Below are positions 48,052-62,000 of a DNA stretch of 64,000 bases, in pieces. Numbering within the stretch: the first letter of the stretch is position 1; each line of letters begins with the position of its first letter. The DNA comes from Pycnopodia helianthoides (Eukaryota > Echinodermata > Asteroidea > Forcipulatida > Asteriidae). A program made the translations under genes and the position numbers. Below the pieces are notes generated by a model. That model was not told the origin of the DNA, did not search any database, and worked only from the letters and a program-made list of their open reading frames with translations. Location of the stretch: positions 21,950,815 through 22,014,814 of the forward strand of contig CM063244.1 in the NCBI GenBank assembly GCA_032158295.1, written 5' to 3'.

Positions 48052-50000
48052 CTATGGCCGAACGAAGAAGGGTTTGTATGTACCTGGTGCTGGCGATGGA
48101 AACTGCAAAATAAAAAAGTAGTTTTGTTTTCCTTTAAGGCACCGGACACGTTTGGTAATTGTCGAAGACCAGTATTCTCACTTGGTGTATCCCAACATAA
48201 TTGTGCATTAAAGTAACAAACCTGTGAAAATTTGGGCTCAGATTGGTCATCGAATTTGCAAGAGAATAATGAAAGAAAAAACACCCGTGTTGCATTACTT
48301 TGTGTGCTTTCAGATGCATAATAAAAATTATTTGAGTGAGAAATTACCTCTTTCTCAAAAACTACGTTACTTTAGAGGGAGCCGTTTCTCACAATGTTGT
48401 TTTCTATCAACAGCTCTCCATTGCTCGTTACCAACTAAGTTTTTATGCTAACAATTATTTTGAGTAATTACCAAAAGTGTCCAGTGCCTTTTAAAAACAA
48501 TTTAAGTTTAATTGGACTGAAAAAGAAAGGACTGAAACACTATCATCATAGGAGTTCTTATGTAACATCATTTTGCTATAGTCTTATATCCCTTATGTTC
48601 ATTTTGTCCTTAAAACTTTATTTAAAAATGTAATTTTGTAGCCGTGTCTTTCCAACATCTTATGTAATTCGGTCTTGATACAGCCTTACCGGTACCTGTT
48701 TAGTGAACTGGTCTTGGCACCCCATACGTATTCTCTCGGCAGTAGCTGGGCTATCCAGGCGGAACGATCCCTTGATACCGGCATCCTCCCTGGCTGATAG
48801 GATAGCATCCTTGATTGCAAAGAAGACTGACGCCGAAAGGAACAGGGGTGGTTCGCCCACAGCCTGCGGAATATCCAAGAAATGAAACTTTGTACCCTTA
48901 ACAATTGTACTTGGTAAACTGTGGGTTTTATCATTGAAGTCACCTTGGGTTTTCCATTCAAATCAACATGACGAAAACGAGGCTGAAACAAACAGGGGCG
49001 TCGTTCTATGATAAAAGCATGGGGAATATTCAGCGAGTCAACCTGAAGTCTTGAATTGATAAACAGGATTGACGTCACGTCATGTTGGTTTTCAACTATT
49101 CAAATCAACGTCATCATACCGAGGCTGGTTAAAGATGTAGTCTGGTTGGTTGACATTGTGTTCAATTGTTATTTAAAGGCATAGTACACGTTCGGTAATG
49201 ACTCTGAAAATTAATGGCAATAACAACTTACTTGGTAAGAAGTACAGCAGCTTTGGGTAGTATAATGCATTTTGAGAAACTTTTAACTTCGAAGTACCAC
49301 AGTTATCACTTTTTATTCCCCAAAATTTGAATCTCAGAACCGTTTCTATCAGAAACGCTTCTCAGACTGTGTATTCTTATGGGAAATATTCTTCCTGCGT
49401 GGAAACATTCGCTCAGGTTTTTCGGTGATATCTCAAAAATGCGACCACCTTTTGACGTGAATTTTTCACAGTTTAGTTTTATTGTATGTACCTACATTTA
49501 TATAGGGTTAGGCACAATCAGTAGGCTCCAACTACCAAACGTATGCAGCACCTTTAAGGGCAGGCGGGGAGTCAATAGGGACCACACCTATATTATAAAG
49601 TTGCCGAAAGACGAGTATGAATATTAGTATACTGACCTTAGACGAGCAGATGGCGAACGGGTTGGGCGCCCTTGTCAGTAGACTGACGTTAAACTCAGAG
49701 GGGATATCACCAAAGCCGGGAATCTTGTAGAATCCCGGACCAATCGTCAGAAGATGACCCGATGGGGTCACTCGGTAATCCTCCAAGACGAATAGACCGT
49801 ACCCTTGGACGAACGCTCCTTCAATCTGTGGATAGATCCATCAGAGGGCATTCGCGGGTCACTTTCTGTTCATATCCGAGATAAACTACCTGGGTATCCA
49901 ACTAAGTTATTTTGATTTATCCCAGTCAGTTTCCTGAGTGAATAATACCACGGCATTGATGAGGGACTATATAGACAGAGTTCGTTTAAGGAGGGGTTGT

Positions 50001-50046
<46 letters not shown>

Positions 50047-53000
50047 GGTGGTGGTGGTGGGGGGGGGGCTATAATACGGGGCAGTTCTAATTCCTCAAAC
50101 AAACCAAAATTAGCATCGGGTGAGCTGAAGCTATTTTATCAAACATAATTATAGAGATGCCCCTCTGGTTTAAAGATAATTTTCAGAACGTGTAGACTCC
50201 TATCTTTGTTGTGGTGAATTTTACGTAATCACTGGATCCTCACCCCTTGACACTGAGTGAGTGTGACCTCAACTAACAACATAATCATCTGTAGCATCCA
50301 CTAGCTTTTAATTTAATATTTCATCTCTAAGCGTGATCATACATAGACATGTTTTTTTCTTGTTTCCTCAAAACTACTACTTGAAAAAATAATATCATAC
50401 TGTCAGGGTAAATATTGTGATTTAACTTTTACCTGTCCAATATCTATAGCTGGATTCAGGCTATCTCCAACATCCATAACAATGTCCGTTCGTAGTACCT
50501 GATGCCCACCCGTAAGGCAGTCAATCTCTACCTCGGACACAGCCACACCATACACGAAATAGTCGTAGGGTTCTCCCTGGCCGGTCTTCCAGTCAAAGTA
50601 AAGTTCCCTTGCCCTGTATGTATACAGACAAAACATGTCTTACTTTTCCCCCCTGAAAGTTTTTTATTTGAAAATGTGGAAAGATTTGAAACACAAGAAT
50701 GATAAAATTTGTTTAGGATGTTTTTGAAACTGCGAGATTGGTATCTGTAAGCAGAACAATGATTGCACACGAAAAATTAATGTTTTGAAGCTATTGATTG
50801 ATCAAAAATTGCACAATGAAAAAAAATTATAATCAGTAAATAAACTTACTTGTAGAAACCAGTTGAAGACAGACTGACACGATTCATGTACGCTGCATTT
50901 ACCTGAGACGATGAAAAATGGTCATCAGTGTAATTATTAAAGTTTGTAAGGAACATTACAGAATTTGTAAGAAAAAAACTTGTAAAATATACTTTTTGAT
51001 CACAGATTTACATAAAACTTGCACGGTCTAATGATCATGATAGTAGAAATCATCCCTTGAAAAATTTCTGTCTGAAATGCCATATTTGATGAGAAATGAA
51101 TAAACTAGGTTTCCGATTGGAGTATATCACTCAGTGAGCGTTTTATTCATTTGTTGAATCTATATGATTTCATGCAAATGTGTAATCAGTTTTTCACTAT
51201 TTTCTCGTGACCCAGATGGCCGATCGATCTCAAAATTCTACAGGTTTGTCAGTTTAGGTATATGGTGGATTACATAAAGTTTCTACACTGCCAGCAACTG
51301 TTTTGTTAGCAAAAACCAATTCTGTAATGTTCCTTTAATTGTTTCCTTGTTTTTTAAAGGTTCCAACACAATTCTTGTTTGGCACACACATCTTTAATAC
51401 CAACTTCAAACTAATTAAAAGCAATCGCTAAAACTTCTGAATGGTTAGTTTAACCCCATTCCAAACATAGAACCAAATTTGATTCAATCTAGCATTTAAT
51501 GTGAGATCAAATCAATAAAATACAAATGCGTTTTGGGAGAACATGGACAAATAATAAATTGACTAAAACGAGATATGAACTTTCGACTTTAATAGTTACG
51601 TTTTGATGCTCTAACCGTTCTAGCTAACTAAAATTGGTGGTCTAACTATAGTTTGTCAACATCCAACATTGGGTGTAAACTTACCCAGCTTTCCCAAGAT
51701 CCTTTCGGATCGTCATGGATGAATGGTTCCAAGCGATGCAAGAGAGTTTCACAGGCTTCCTGGTAAAAAATAAAGTAAAATCAACAAATGTCAATCTTGG
51801 ATTGTTCGCTTTATCGAGCAGACCCTCCCGCAAAATACTTCAGAGCTACTGCTCGAGACGTTAATCACAACCATTGGTTCTTTTCAAGCTCAATATACTA
51901 AATATTGGTATAATAAACCTTATATTGCGCAAAAATCCACCTAAGGGTGTCCAAGGCGCAGCCACAATAAGATACAGTTTTACAAATGCGCAAATACATC
52001 TACAAAGGTCAGCGCATGTGAAATGAGAGCACAGCTAGAAAGAACAACAGTTAAATATAGACTTTGGACATCCAATAAGTTTAAGTTGAGTTTTGTAACC
52101 GCAAAACTTGAAGAATCTCAATCCTTTATTTTTAGTTTAATTGCAGTTGGATCCATCTTTGCTAAGTGACTTTGCTCCTGTTGGAGTTTAAAAACTAGAT
52201 TAAGCAAACCCAATCCAATGATAAGAAGCACAATACTCAGCAAAATTGGCGCCTTTTCGGTAATTATTAATGTAAATCAGCCTAAACAAATTAAACATGT
52301 AAATATAATCACTGTTTAAACTACAAAACAAGAAATAGAAATTATGAAATCTTAAAGGTATACGAAACTTGATTATAGTACCTTAATGGCCATGCCATTT
52401 AAATCAGAGCTGAAGCTAGCTGCTGTTGATGAGGTGTTGGGTACAGTAGAAGTAGATGTCTCACTGATGTGAATCTTGTGTGCTGGTATTCGTAAGATTC
52501 GGCTAGCTACTTGGATCATCTTGGTATGCAATCCTTGACCCATCTCAATGCCACCATGTGCAACAAGAACAGAACCATCCGCGTAAATGTGAACTAATGC
52601 ACCAGCCTATAGATAAACAGAAAAACTCAACACTGGGATTTGTTTATAGACAAACAGAACATTAATTAACTTGCCCCTCCCCCCGTGAGATAAAAACAAT
52701 GCACTAATGAATGGGTCTATACATTTTAATATAGTTCCCCTAAATTATTTTTTTTGCCCTGCTTGCCCCCCCCCATGAAAATGTCTGGTTACGCCTCCTA
52801 TAGATAGGTTGCAGTGTGACGTCAATCGGCCATCTTTACGGGCAGTTTAGAACAAATAGTCGTGCGTTTCGTGTGAGAACGGCGTGCAACACGCGCGCAT
52901 TTCACGGAACTCATTGCAGGATTGGTCAGTGAACAACGCGGCTGCGTTAATAAGTTGAGCGTTTGACGCACCTGCAAGCCAAAATGCAATTTGCCCGTAA

Positions 53001-56000
53001 AGATGGCGTCTACTGGGAACTATCTATTGTACTTTCACATAGGCCTACTGCTTTTTGGAGTAAACCAATGATTTTCCCTTGTTCTTGCATAAAAACCGTC
53101 GTACATAATTTTTTTTGGAATATAAAGTACGGGAGACTTACCTGATTATATAATTTGCAGTTAAAGGAGATACCAAACTTTGTTGGGATTACAGCTATAC
53201 CTCTCTTCCTCCAGCGATTATCCCTGAAATAAAATCGACAATTGTAAAAGTAACTAATACTGCAACAAAATAATGAAACGATTTGAATTTGATGTGATCA
53301 GTACCAACTTTCCGAGCAATATCTGTGAAATACTGCAATATGCAAGAACATGAATTAAAGGTATTGTACACTTTTGGTAACAGCTCAAAATCAGTGTCCA
53401 CATTTTGTGTGATTAAACATATGCATGAACAAACAAACAAACCTGTGAAAGTTTGAGCTCAATTGGTCATCGAGGTCACGAGAAAATAGTGAAAAGAGAT
53501 CTTATGTGTTTTCTGTTTTTTTCAAATTATCGCGCGCGATAATTACTATTGTTTTACTCGTTTCTGAGAAACGATAGCATTTTAGGCAGAAATATTTTAA
53601 GGAACCCTTTCTACCATTACTTACTTTAAATCATGTAAGTTATGTGTGAATCTGTGAACATTGTGTTTTTCGATCTTACCAATAGTGTACAGGGCCTTTA
53701 ATCGTAAAAATGACGGATTGTTAATTGAAGAACTTATATATAGGGAGAAACACCACATAAAACTTATTTCACCAAGCGGTGCATTTTCAAGACCATTATT
53801 TCTTCTCTCAAAATTTTTTTTTTTAGAGCTCCCTTTCTCCCTGTCAAACCCCTCTGTGACGTTATTTTGGATGTATACGTAAAGCACGTAAAAGAACCAA
53901 TTGCATGTCACCGTTACAAGAATGGCTTACCATGATGTTTCTGGCACGGTTGGCAAGGTGCTTCACTCTAATAACGCCCGGGTCAGAATCGACCCAGATT
54001 CTGGATCCCAGGGGGCCTGACTCATTTCAGTGTCAGGCTGACCCAGAAAGTGATTAAATAGGACTTTAACTCGGATTCTGCGTCAGTTTGACCTTCCCGG
54101 GTCAGTTTGACACAGATTCGGGGTCATTCTGATGGGTCAGGGGTCGATTTGACAAAACCCTTCCTAACTTAGGATTAGTCCTATAGGCAATGCTAAGAGA
54201 CAGGACTAGTCCTAAGTTAGGACCAGTTAGGACTAGTCCTATCTCTTATAGGACTATTCCTAAGTTAGGAAGAGTTTTGTGAAATCGACCCCTGGTCCCA
54301 TGGGACCCAAATCCGGGTCAATTCTGACCCGGAATGTTTTTAGAGTGTATAATGCATGTAAATGAGTCTCGTAATCCAAACAGCTCAGCCTCAGCATACC
54401 GGTACCTGTCAGTAAAATAACGAGCGTCTTGATACGCCCACCGGGCGTGATAAAGTGCAAAAAGAACTGACCATTGACCCGCTTTCCTAATACAGAGACC
54501 GTCTTTTACCTGTTGAATGCATCCACTTCTTGCCTGCGATTGACGTAGTTACTGTTGGCGAGGCACTGCTCCCAGCAGCGTTCCAGACACAAACTCGGCA
54601 ACTCCTGACCGTAGTGAGTACGGTCACCGGTCTGGTAGAAATTTAGTTCACGTACCTATACAAGAGAGTCAATATATAGAGGAGATTCAAAGGTAAAAAA
54701 TAAAACGAATTCGCAGTGGTTTTGTATCAGCAGTCCGTTCAACTTCTCTAGAATTAGACAAGTTCAAACGTAAATTTTATAAATACATTTTTTATAAGCA
54801 TTCATAAAAGCTTAGTACGTTCAGGCATCGTATATGTAAAAAAAAAAAGAAAAGAAAATCAGTTAAAGCACGCAGAAAACATCGGTAATTGTGACCCGTA
54901 TCTGCACTTTGTGACCCAACATTGTACATGAATTAAACAACCTGGGATACTTTAAGCTCAACCGGTCGTTGGAGTCACGAGAAAATAGTGAAAACCCTCA
55001 TGATATATGTTTTCACTGTTTTCAAATTTGTTTATTCATTTCTAAAAGAAAAACACAAAAACTTTAGCATTTCAGGGGAAAATATTTAAAGGGAAGTTTT
55101 CCACCATAACCATCTTTATGCCACGTAAGTTATGTGCAAACTGTGAACATGTATATTGCCAATGTTGAGCATTACCTTGAGTGGATTTAAGCCACATATG
55201 GAGGCGATATCAGACATAACAGTCTCTGCGATTAGCATAGCTTGTGGGCTTCCAAAGCCTCGGAAGCCCGTATTAGAAGCCAGGTTCGTCCTACACAGAT
55301 GACCGGTCACCCTGACATTGGCACATTTATAGCAGTTGTCGATATGAAATATTGCCCTGTCTAGTACCTGTAATCATTAGAGACATTTATGTTTCAATGG
55401 TCTTTAATATTTCAAAATAATCCATTTACTATTTTCGAGAACTTAGGTATTATTTCATGCAGATTATTTCGATTTATTTCCATAACAATAAATTTAACAC
55501 AGTAAATCCATGTTGGTTAAAAATAATAACCACATAATCCCCATTGGAAATGACAGATCGATCGGCTTACAGAGGCTGAGCAGTCATACGTATGACCACA
55601 ATTTGCATATAAATCGATGTGAAGCGCCCTCAGTTTGCCACTCCTTGAGACTCCCACTCTGTAACGGCCAAGGAATGGGTGTCTGGTTCCAGATATCACC
55701 ATATCTTCATTACGGTCCAACATTAATCGCACCGGACGGCTCACTCTGGGGACAGGAAAATAATCATTTTCAAATACAAAGTGAATGTTTATGATAACTA
55801 AAGGCATTATACAGGATTGGTGAAGTTGGCAAATAATAGTTGCAGACAGTCTTCATGTTTTGTGGGATCAACCATATACACGAAATTAAAAAAACCTGTT
55901 TGTATATGCTTCGTTTATTTATTAAAACTGAGGGATTTGAATTAATTTGTCCTCGCTGGACACTGATGCAACTATACAGGGAAGCTCCGAATTAAAAAAA

Positions 56001-59000
56001 TAATAATAATATAAAGAGTTAAGTTTCTCAGCTAATTTCAAACTTGGTTGAAAGATAGCACTTTGCAAGTGTATTTTCATTTTCGAAGAATTTTTTATTT
56101 TTCTCTTCACATTTGACTGACGATAGCAAAATGATTGCAGTCAAAATACCGAAAACATCTGAAAAGTGTGTAAGAAATTAATAATAATATTGTTATTTTA
56201 TATTTTTGGTATTGAAACCAAGGATGCCTCATAAGTGAACTTAATCACAGTAGCTCGCAAGCTTGGGGAAACCTGTAAACAAGGGTGCTCGCTGTATGAG
56301 CCAGAAACACCGGGGTTAATAACTCCTACTCTTCCACGGTAAAGTGTTTTGGGTTCTTTTACAAGCACTACCAATCCTAGTACACATGCTTAATGTCCCG
56401 GCTTAATGTCCCATCCGAAGGACAAGTAATTATGGTAAAGTATATTGCTCAAGGACTCAAGTGCCACGACTGGGACTCGAGCCCACACTTTCGCTCGTCC
56501 CCAGCGCCTTGCCTTAAAACCAAAGGCGCTGGGATGGGCAAACGTATCGTTAACGTTAATGCTCTGTCCCATGCTCAGTCCCATCATGCATCACACTCAC
56601 ACTGCAAGCACTGCACGCATGCCGTACTTCCTGAACAAGAATCTGTGCAAGCTGATTAGCCCATCCCAGCGGTCCTGGATAGGCCGCTGGGGCCGAGCGA
56701 AGCCCACACTCTGCTGATCAAAAACACCAGACCTTGAGTCCGGTGCTCATAAACCGCTCAGCCATGATTGGTCAAAGGAAGTCTTACTTATTGGCAGCAA
56801 CAGCACACACACCAGCATGAAGACAGCTCCTAGATTCCTTTCCTCCAAAGCCTCCGCCGAGTCGCTTCACGTGACACATCACCTTGTTACTTGGGATATC
56901 CAAAGCTTCTGCAACAAGGCTCTGTACGGGTGTGGAGAGGGGGTTGGAAACACGTTTAACGAAGTTTTCGTATAATGTCAAGGTTTCTTCATTTTATTTT
57001 TCACAGAATGTGCTCAAGGGAAGTAAATCAAACATATATGTTTGATTTTCTAAGATTTCGTTTAAAGGCACAGTACACGTTTGGTAATGACTCTGAAAAG
57101 TAATGGCAATAAAAACTTACTTGGTAAGAAGTACATCAGCCTTGGGTAGTATAAAGAATTTTGAGAAACTTTTAACTTCGAAAAACTACGGTCTTAGAAA
57201 ATATATCACTTTTTATTCTCCAAAATTTGAATCTGAGAAGCGTTTCTGTCGGGAATGTTCTTCCTCCTTTTGAAGTGAAATTTTCACAGGTTAGTTTTAT
57301 TGTATGTACCTACATTTATATAGGATTAACACAATCAGTAGGCTCTAATTACCAAAGGTGTACTGTGCCTTTAAGAATCGTACTCACACAGACGTTGAAT
57401 TTTAATTTATTGGTCAAAAATGCTAATGGGGGGAAAAAACAAGTGTGAAAAAAAACAAGTGGAACCAATTATCCTCTAGACGCGTGTGTGTCCTGGGCCC
57501 TGACTGATTACATCACCACATCTATCGATGACACTTATGTTAAGTGCTCTGAAGCATGATTCTTGGCAACAACATCTCCCTAACTCCCTGACTCCGCTTT
57601 ATGTCTATGTCCTGCATCATCAGACTGCGTCGCCTTCGGCGAGCCGGCCGGTCACGTTTCCCGTCATAATGAACAAGCTAACCGTGTCCTTCGCTGGAAG
57701 CCTCAGGCCCCTCATCCTATCTAGAGGTCGTCCCAACATGACCTTGCAATCATCCATCGAGGCTGACACTGGTCTAAGCGGTGCATCCTTCTCTAACACT
57801 ATGCTTGATAGAGTCAGATGGGCACAACCCGCCAAGTCACCACGGTGGTGAATGAACAAAATGAGCGAATGGGGGACTTTTGGGACGCTAGGTGGCAGCA
57901 GACTTACCAGGTAAGTCCATCGTTCTCGGCAATGTGCGTATGCTTAGAACCATTGATCTACATTATACTGTAAATCAATGCTTAGAACTACGTAAACAAT
58001 GGAGTTTTACCTGGTATGTCTGCTGCCATCTAGCGGTTCAAAAAGGTCATCGTAGAGTAGAAACACCCTTACACCCTTATACTCCTACCTGTGTTCTGGT
58101 GAGTGACTGCGATGATGATATAACCTCCACCTCATCTCCCTCCCTCGGTTTAACCATCGTCGCGAACGTCTCCAAGTAGAAGTGTTCTTGTGCTCCGATC
58201 TTAATCTCCCCATCGATAACAACATCAGAGCCCTCGAAACCGTCTTCTACGTTGCCTGTTTGAATCTCACGTGTGATTGGGAAGAACGAGTTGTGCTCGA
58301 TGGCATCCTGTCAGAGATACAGGAACGATTATTATCATTGAGTGCAGGAGTTAAAAGGGCGGTAGATGTTTAAGTTAAAGACGAAACGTTATGTATCTAA
58401 AGCAATTTCCAATAGCTTACAACTGTATCGATAACCTGAAATTCCTTTTTCCAATTGCCATCAATTGAGCTCAACATCGTGACAGGAAGGTCAAATTATA
58501 TGGCCATGTTTAGATAAAGATATGCTAAGTATCCATAAAGTAGAATAGAAAAAAAAATGTTGCCAAATGCCAATCATTCCACAAAGTACAGAGGTAAACG
58601 TCATTAAAAACTAAATAATGAAGGACAAAACAAAGTCAAAGCACAAAAACAGTCTAAGCAGTCTAAAGTCTAAACAGTTTAACTAATCTGCAAGAATGCA
58701 CAATAAAACAACAACAAATTAAAGACAACATCCACAAAAGTTTAGTTAAAGAAAATAATTGTAGATCTAATTTAGAAAAGATCACTCTTCCACAACAATT
58801 ATTGATGAGAGTCCGTTTGATTTTGTTCTCTTCACAGTTATTGATCAATTTCAGGTCGGCCCAGAATATCACAATGAGGCGTGCTTTCCACTGTGTACAC
58901 TTGTCACAAAATCTTACCATTTTTATATTAACTTTGTAAAGCACGTGTACGCACCTCGACGGTAACAACAACAGGCAGTTCTTCATATTTCACCTCGACG

Positions 59001-62000
59001 ATCCTGGCTGCTGCTTGCGCTATAGCGTGAGTATCAGCAACTATTACCCCGACTACCATGCCTACACATGTTACCTAACAGGGCGAAAGTGAAATTGAAG
59101 AAGACATATACCTAATGACATGCATAAAACAAATCTAACACACTTAAATCTATAACTAGTCCACATGACCTGGAGTCCACATTACTTCAAAGAGCTGCCC
59201 GTGCACAGAAAGCAGCTGAGCACAACATTATTATGCTTACAAGATTAAAGGAACATTACAGAATCGGTTTTTGCTAACAACACAGTTGCTGGCAGCGTAA
59301 GCACTTTATGTAATCCACCATATACATAAACTGACAAACCTGTAGAAGTTTGAGATCGATCGGCCATCTGGGTCACGAGAAAATGGTGAAAAAAAGTGAA
59401 ACACATTTGTATGAAATCATATAGATTCAACACATAAATAAAACGCTCACTGAGCGATGAACTCCAATCGGAAAATTAGTTTTTTCATTTCTCATCAAAT
59501 ATGGCATTTCAGACAGAAATATTTCAAGGGATGTTTTCTACTATCATCATTATTAGATCGTGTAAGTTTTATGTAAATCTGTGATCAAAAAGTATAATTT
59601 ACAAGTTTTTTTCTGACCAATTCTGTAATGTTCCTTTAAGGTTGCCAGCCAAAATATAATTTAACAAGTACCATTGTGACTGGTTTCCTGCTAGCTCTGA
59701 GGTCAACTTTTGAAATGGCTAAGGTTTTGAATGTTGAAACAATGTAAGCAAGATTGGTCGGCAGAGCATTGAGCACCCAAAATTAGACAGGACTTACTAA
59801 AAAAAATACGCTCATAATATGAGAATGAAGTAGGGGGGATTACCAACAACTGGCATCACCTCTTGTAGTTTTATAAAAATTTGTAGCCAATAATTGTCCC
59901 GAACTGTAATATCTACCAGGCTCCTCATGGTTTCGAAGGCATCGGGCAACTATAGACTAAAACACAGTAGACTGGTTTTCTTCAGGCCGGCCCGGTTTAA
60001 AGGCACTGGACACTATTGGTAATTACTCAAAATAATTGTTAGCATAAAAACGTACTTGGTAACGAGCAATAAAGAGCTGTTGATAGTATAAAACATTGTG
60101 AGAAACGGCTCCCTCTGAAGTAACGTAGTTTTTGAGAAAGAAGTAGTTTCTCAGTAAAATATTTGAATTGATTTTGAGACCTCACGCGTGAGGTCTCGAA
60201 ATCAAGCATCTGAAAGCACACAACTTCGTGTGACAAGGGTGTTTTTTTTCCATTATTATCTCGCAACTTCGAACACCAATTGAGTTCAAATTTTCCCAGA
60301 CTTGTTATTTGGTGCATATGTTGAGATACACCAAGTAAAAAGACTGGTCTTTGACAATTACCAAAGGTGTCCAGTGTCTTTGAACACCAATCTCCAACTT
60401 AGTTGGCTACTACACGCAAGAACGAACAGAGAGTATGTGGTTGGACTTATACGACGTTACCATTGGTCTGAACTTGACAGTCTCAGAGCATGACGTACGT
60501 CACAATGTTGACATTTTACCTTTGAATCTGCAAAGAGGACGTCATCGTAGATTAATGAAGGTCCAAGCCTGTTACGCCCTGGTACATCGTTTACATCTAC
60601 ATAGGCGTGGACTCCCTCAACATCCAAAGCTTTAGTTGCATCAACGGATCTGTTTGGTGTAGCATTGTTTGTTTTAAAGGAAACATTACAGAATTGGTTT
60701 TTGCTAACAAAACAGTTGCTGGCAGTGTAAGCACTTTATGTAATCCATCATATACATAAACTGACAAACCTGTAGAAGTTTGAGATCGATCGGCCATCTG
60801 GGCCACGAGAAAATAGTGGGGAAAAAAACGATTTGCATGAAATCATATAGATTCAACAAATGAATAAAACGCTCACTGAGCGATAAACTCCAATCGGAAA
60901 ATTAGTTTATTCATTTCTCATCATATGGCATTTCAGACAGAAATATTTCAAGGGATGTTTTCTACTATCATCATTATTAGACCGTGTAAGTTTTATGTAA
61001 ATCTGTGATCAAAAGTATAGTTTACAAGTTTTTTTCTTACCAATTCTGTAATGTTCCTTTAATAATAATAACTGAACATCTGTAGTTGGTGCTATGTCTG
61101 TCAAAAAGACACTCCTGGCGTACAGAAAAAGAACTCTGCTAATGACGGTACTTAAAGCCTAAACTGAACACTGAGTGTGTTTTCAAGGTAGTTTTGAAGC
61201 CGGGGAGAGTGTCTACTACTTCTAGTCTGAGGAATGGAAAAGCATTACAAAGAGATGGTCCAGCATTTCTTAAAATAAAACAATAAGTCCACGACTTACA
61301 TTATGTTAGCGTGAGCTTTCTTGCTGATGACCAACCCTAGATAAAGCTCATCTGTTATAAATGAGAAAATATATACAAATGATACCAGTGTCCAAGACAA
61401 GACGGAGGGAGGGGTGGTGAATTTGTATGCATTTAATCAACCATTTCTTCCTCCATGAATCAACGAAATAAGTAGCGAAATATTCAGGCATTCGAAATGA
61501 ATGAATTAGCATATTATGAATAAATTTACATATGAACAATGTTACCATCCATGTGTGGAATATCATCAACATATACTGCTTCTCCTGTTGTCTGCTTGAG
61601 TGCAGATAGATGGGTCAAAGGCCGCCCTACGGCGTCTGAATCTGGCTGACCTGACGGCACTTCCTGTGGCGGGACAATAAAGTGGATATCGGTGGATTTA
61701 AATAGCATACTATGAATACATTTACGTGTATGAATAATATTACCTGACGGCACTTTTCTACACGATTAAACCACCTTTGAAATTATCTCAAAAACTTATA
61801 AAGCAACAAAACACTGATCACGTAATAGTAATAGAGTGTTTTTTGTTGAGTCACATTGGTAAAGTTTGACAAACTACTCATTCAAAGAAATTTTGGCTTT
61901 TGGTTTAGGTGTAAAGGAATATCTTACAAATTGCTAATTCATATTTTCTGATAATTATTTACAAATTGGGTTGTACCCAAAAATAATTTCTAGGGTGGGT

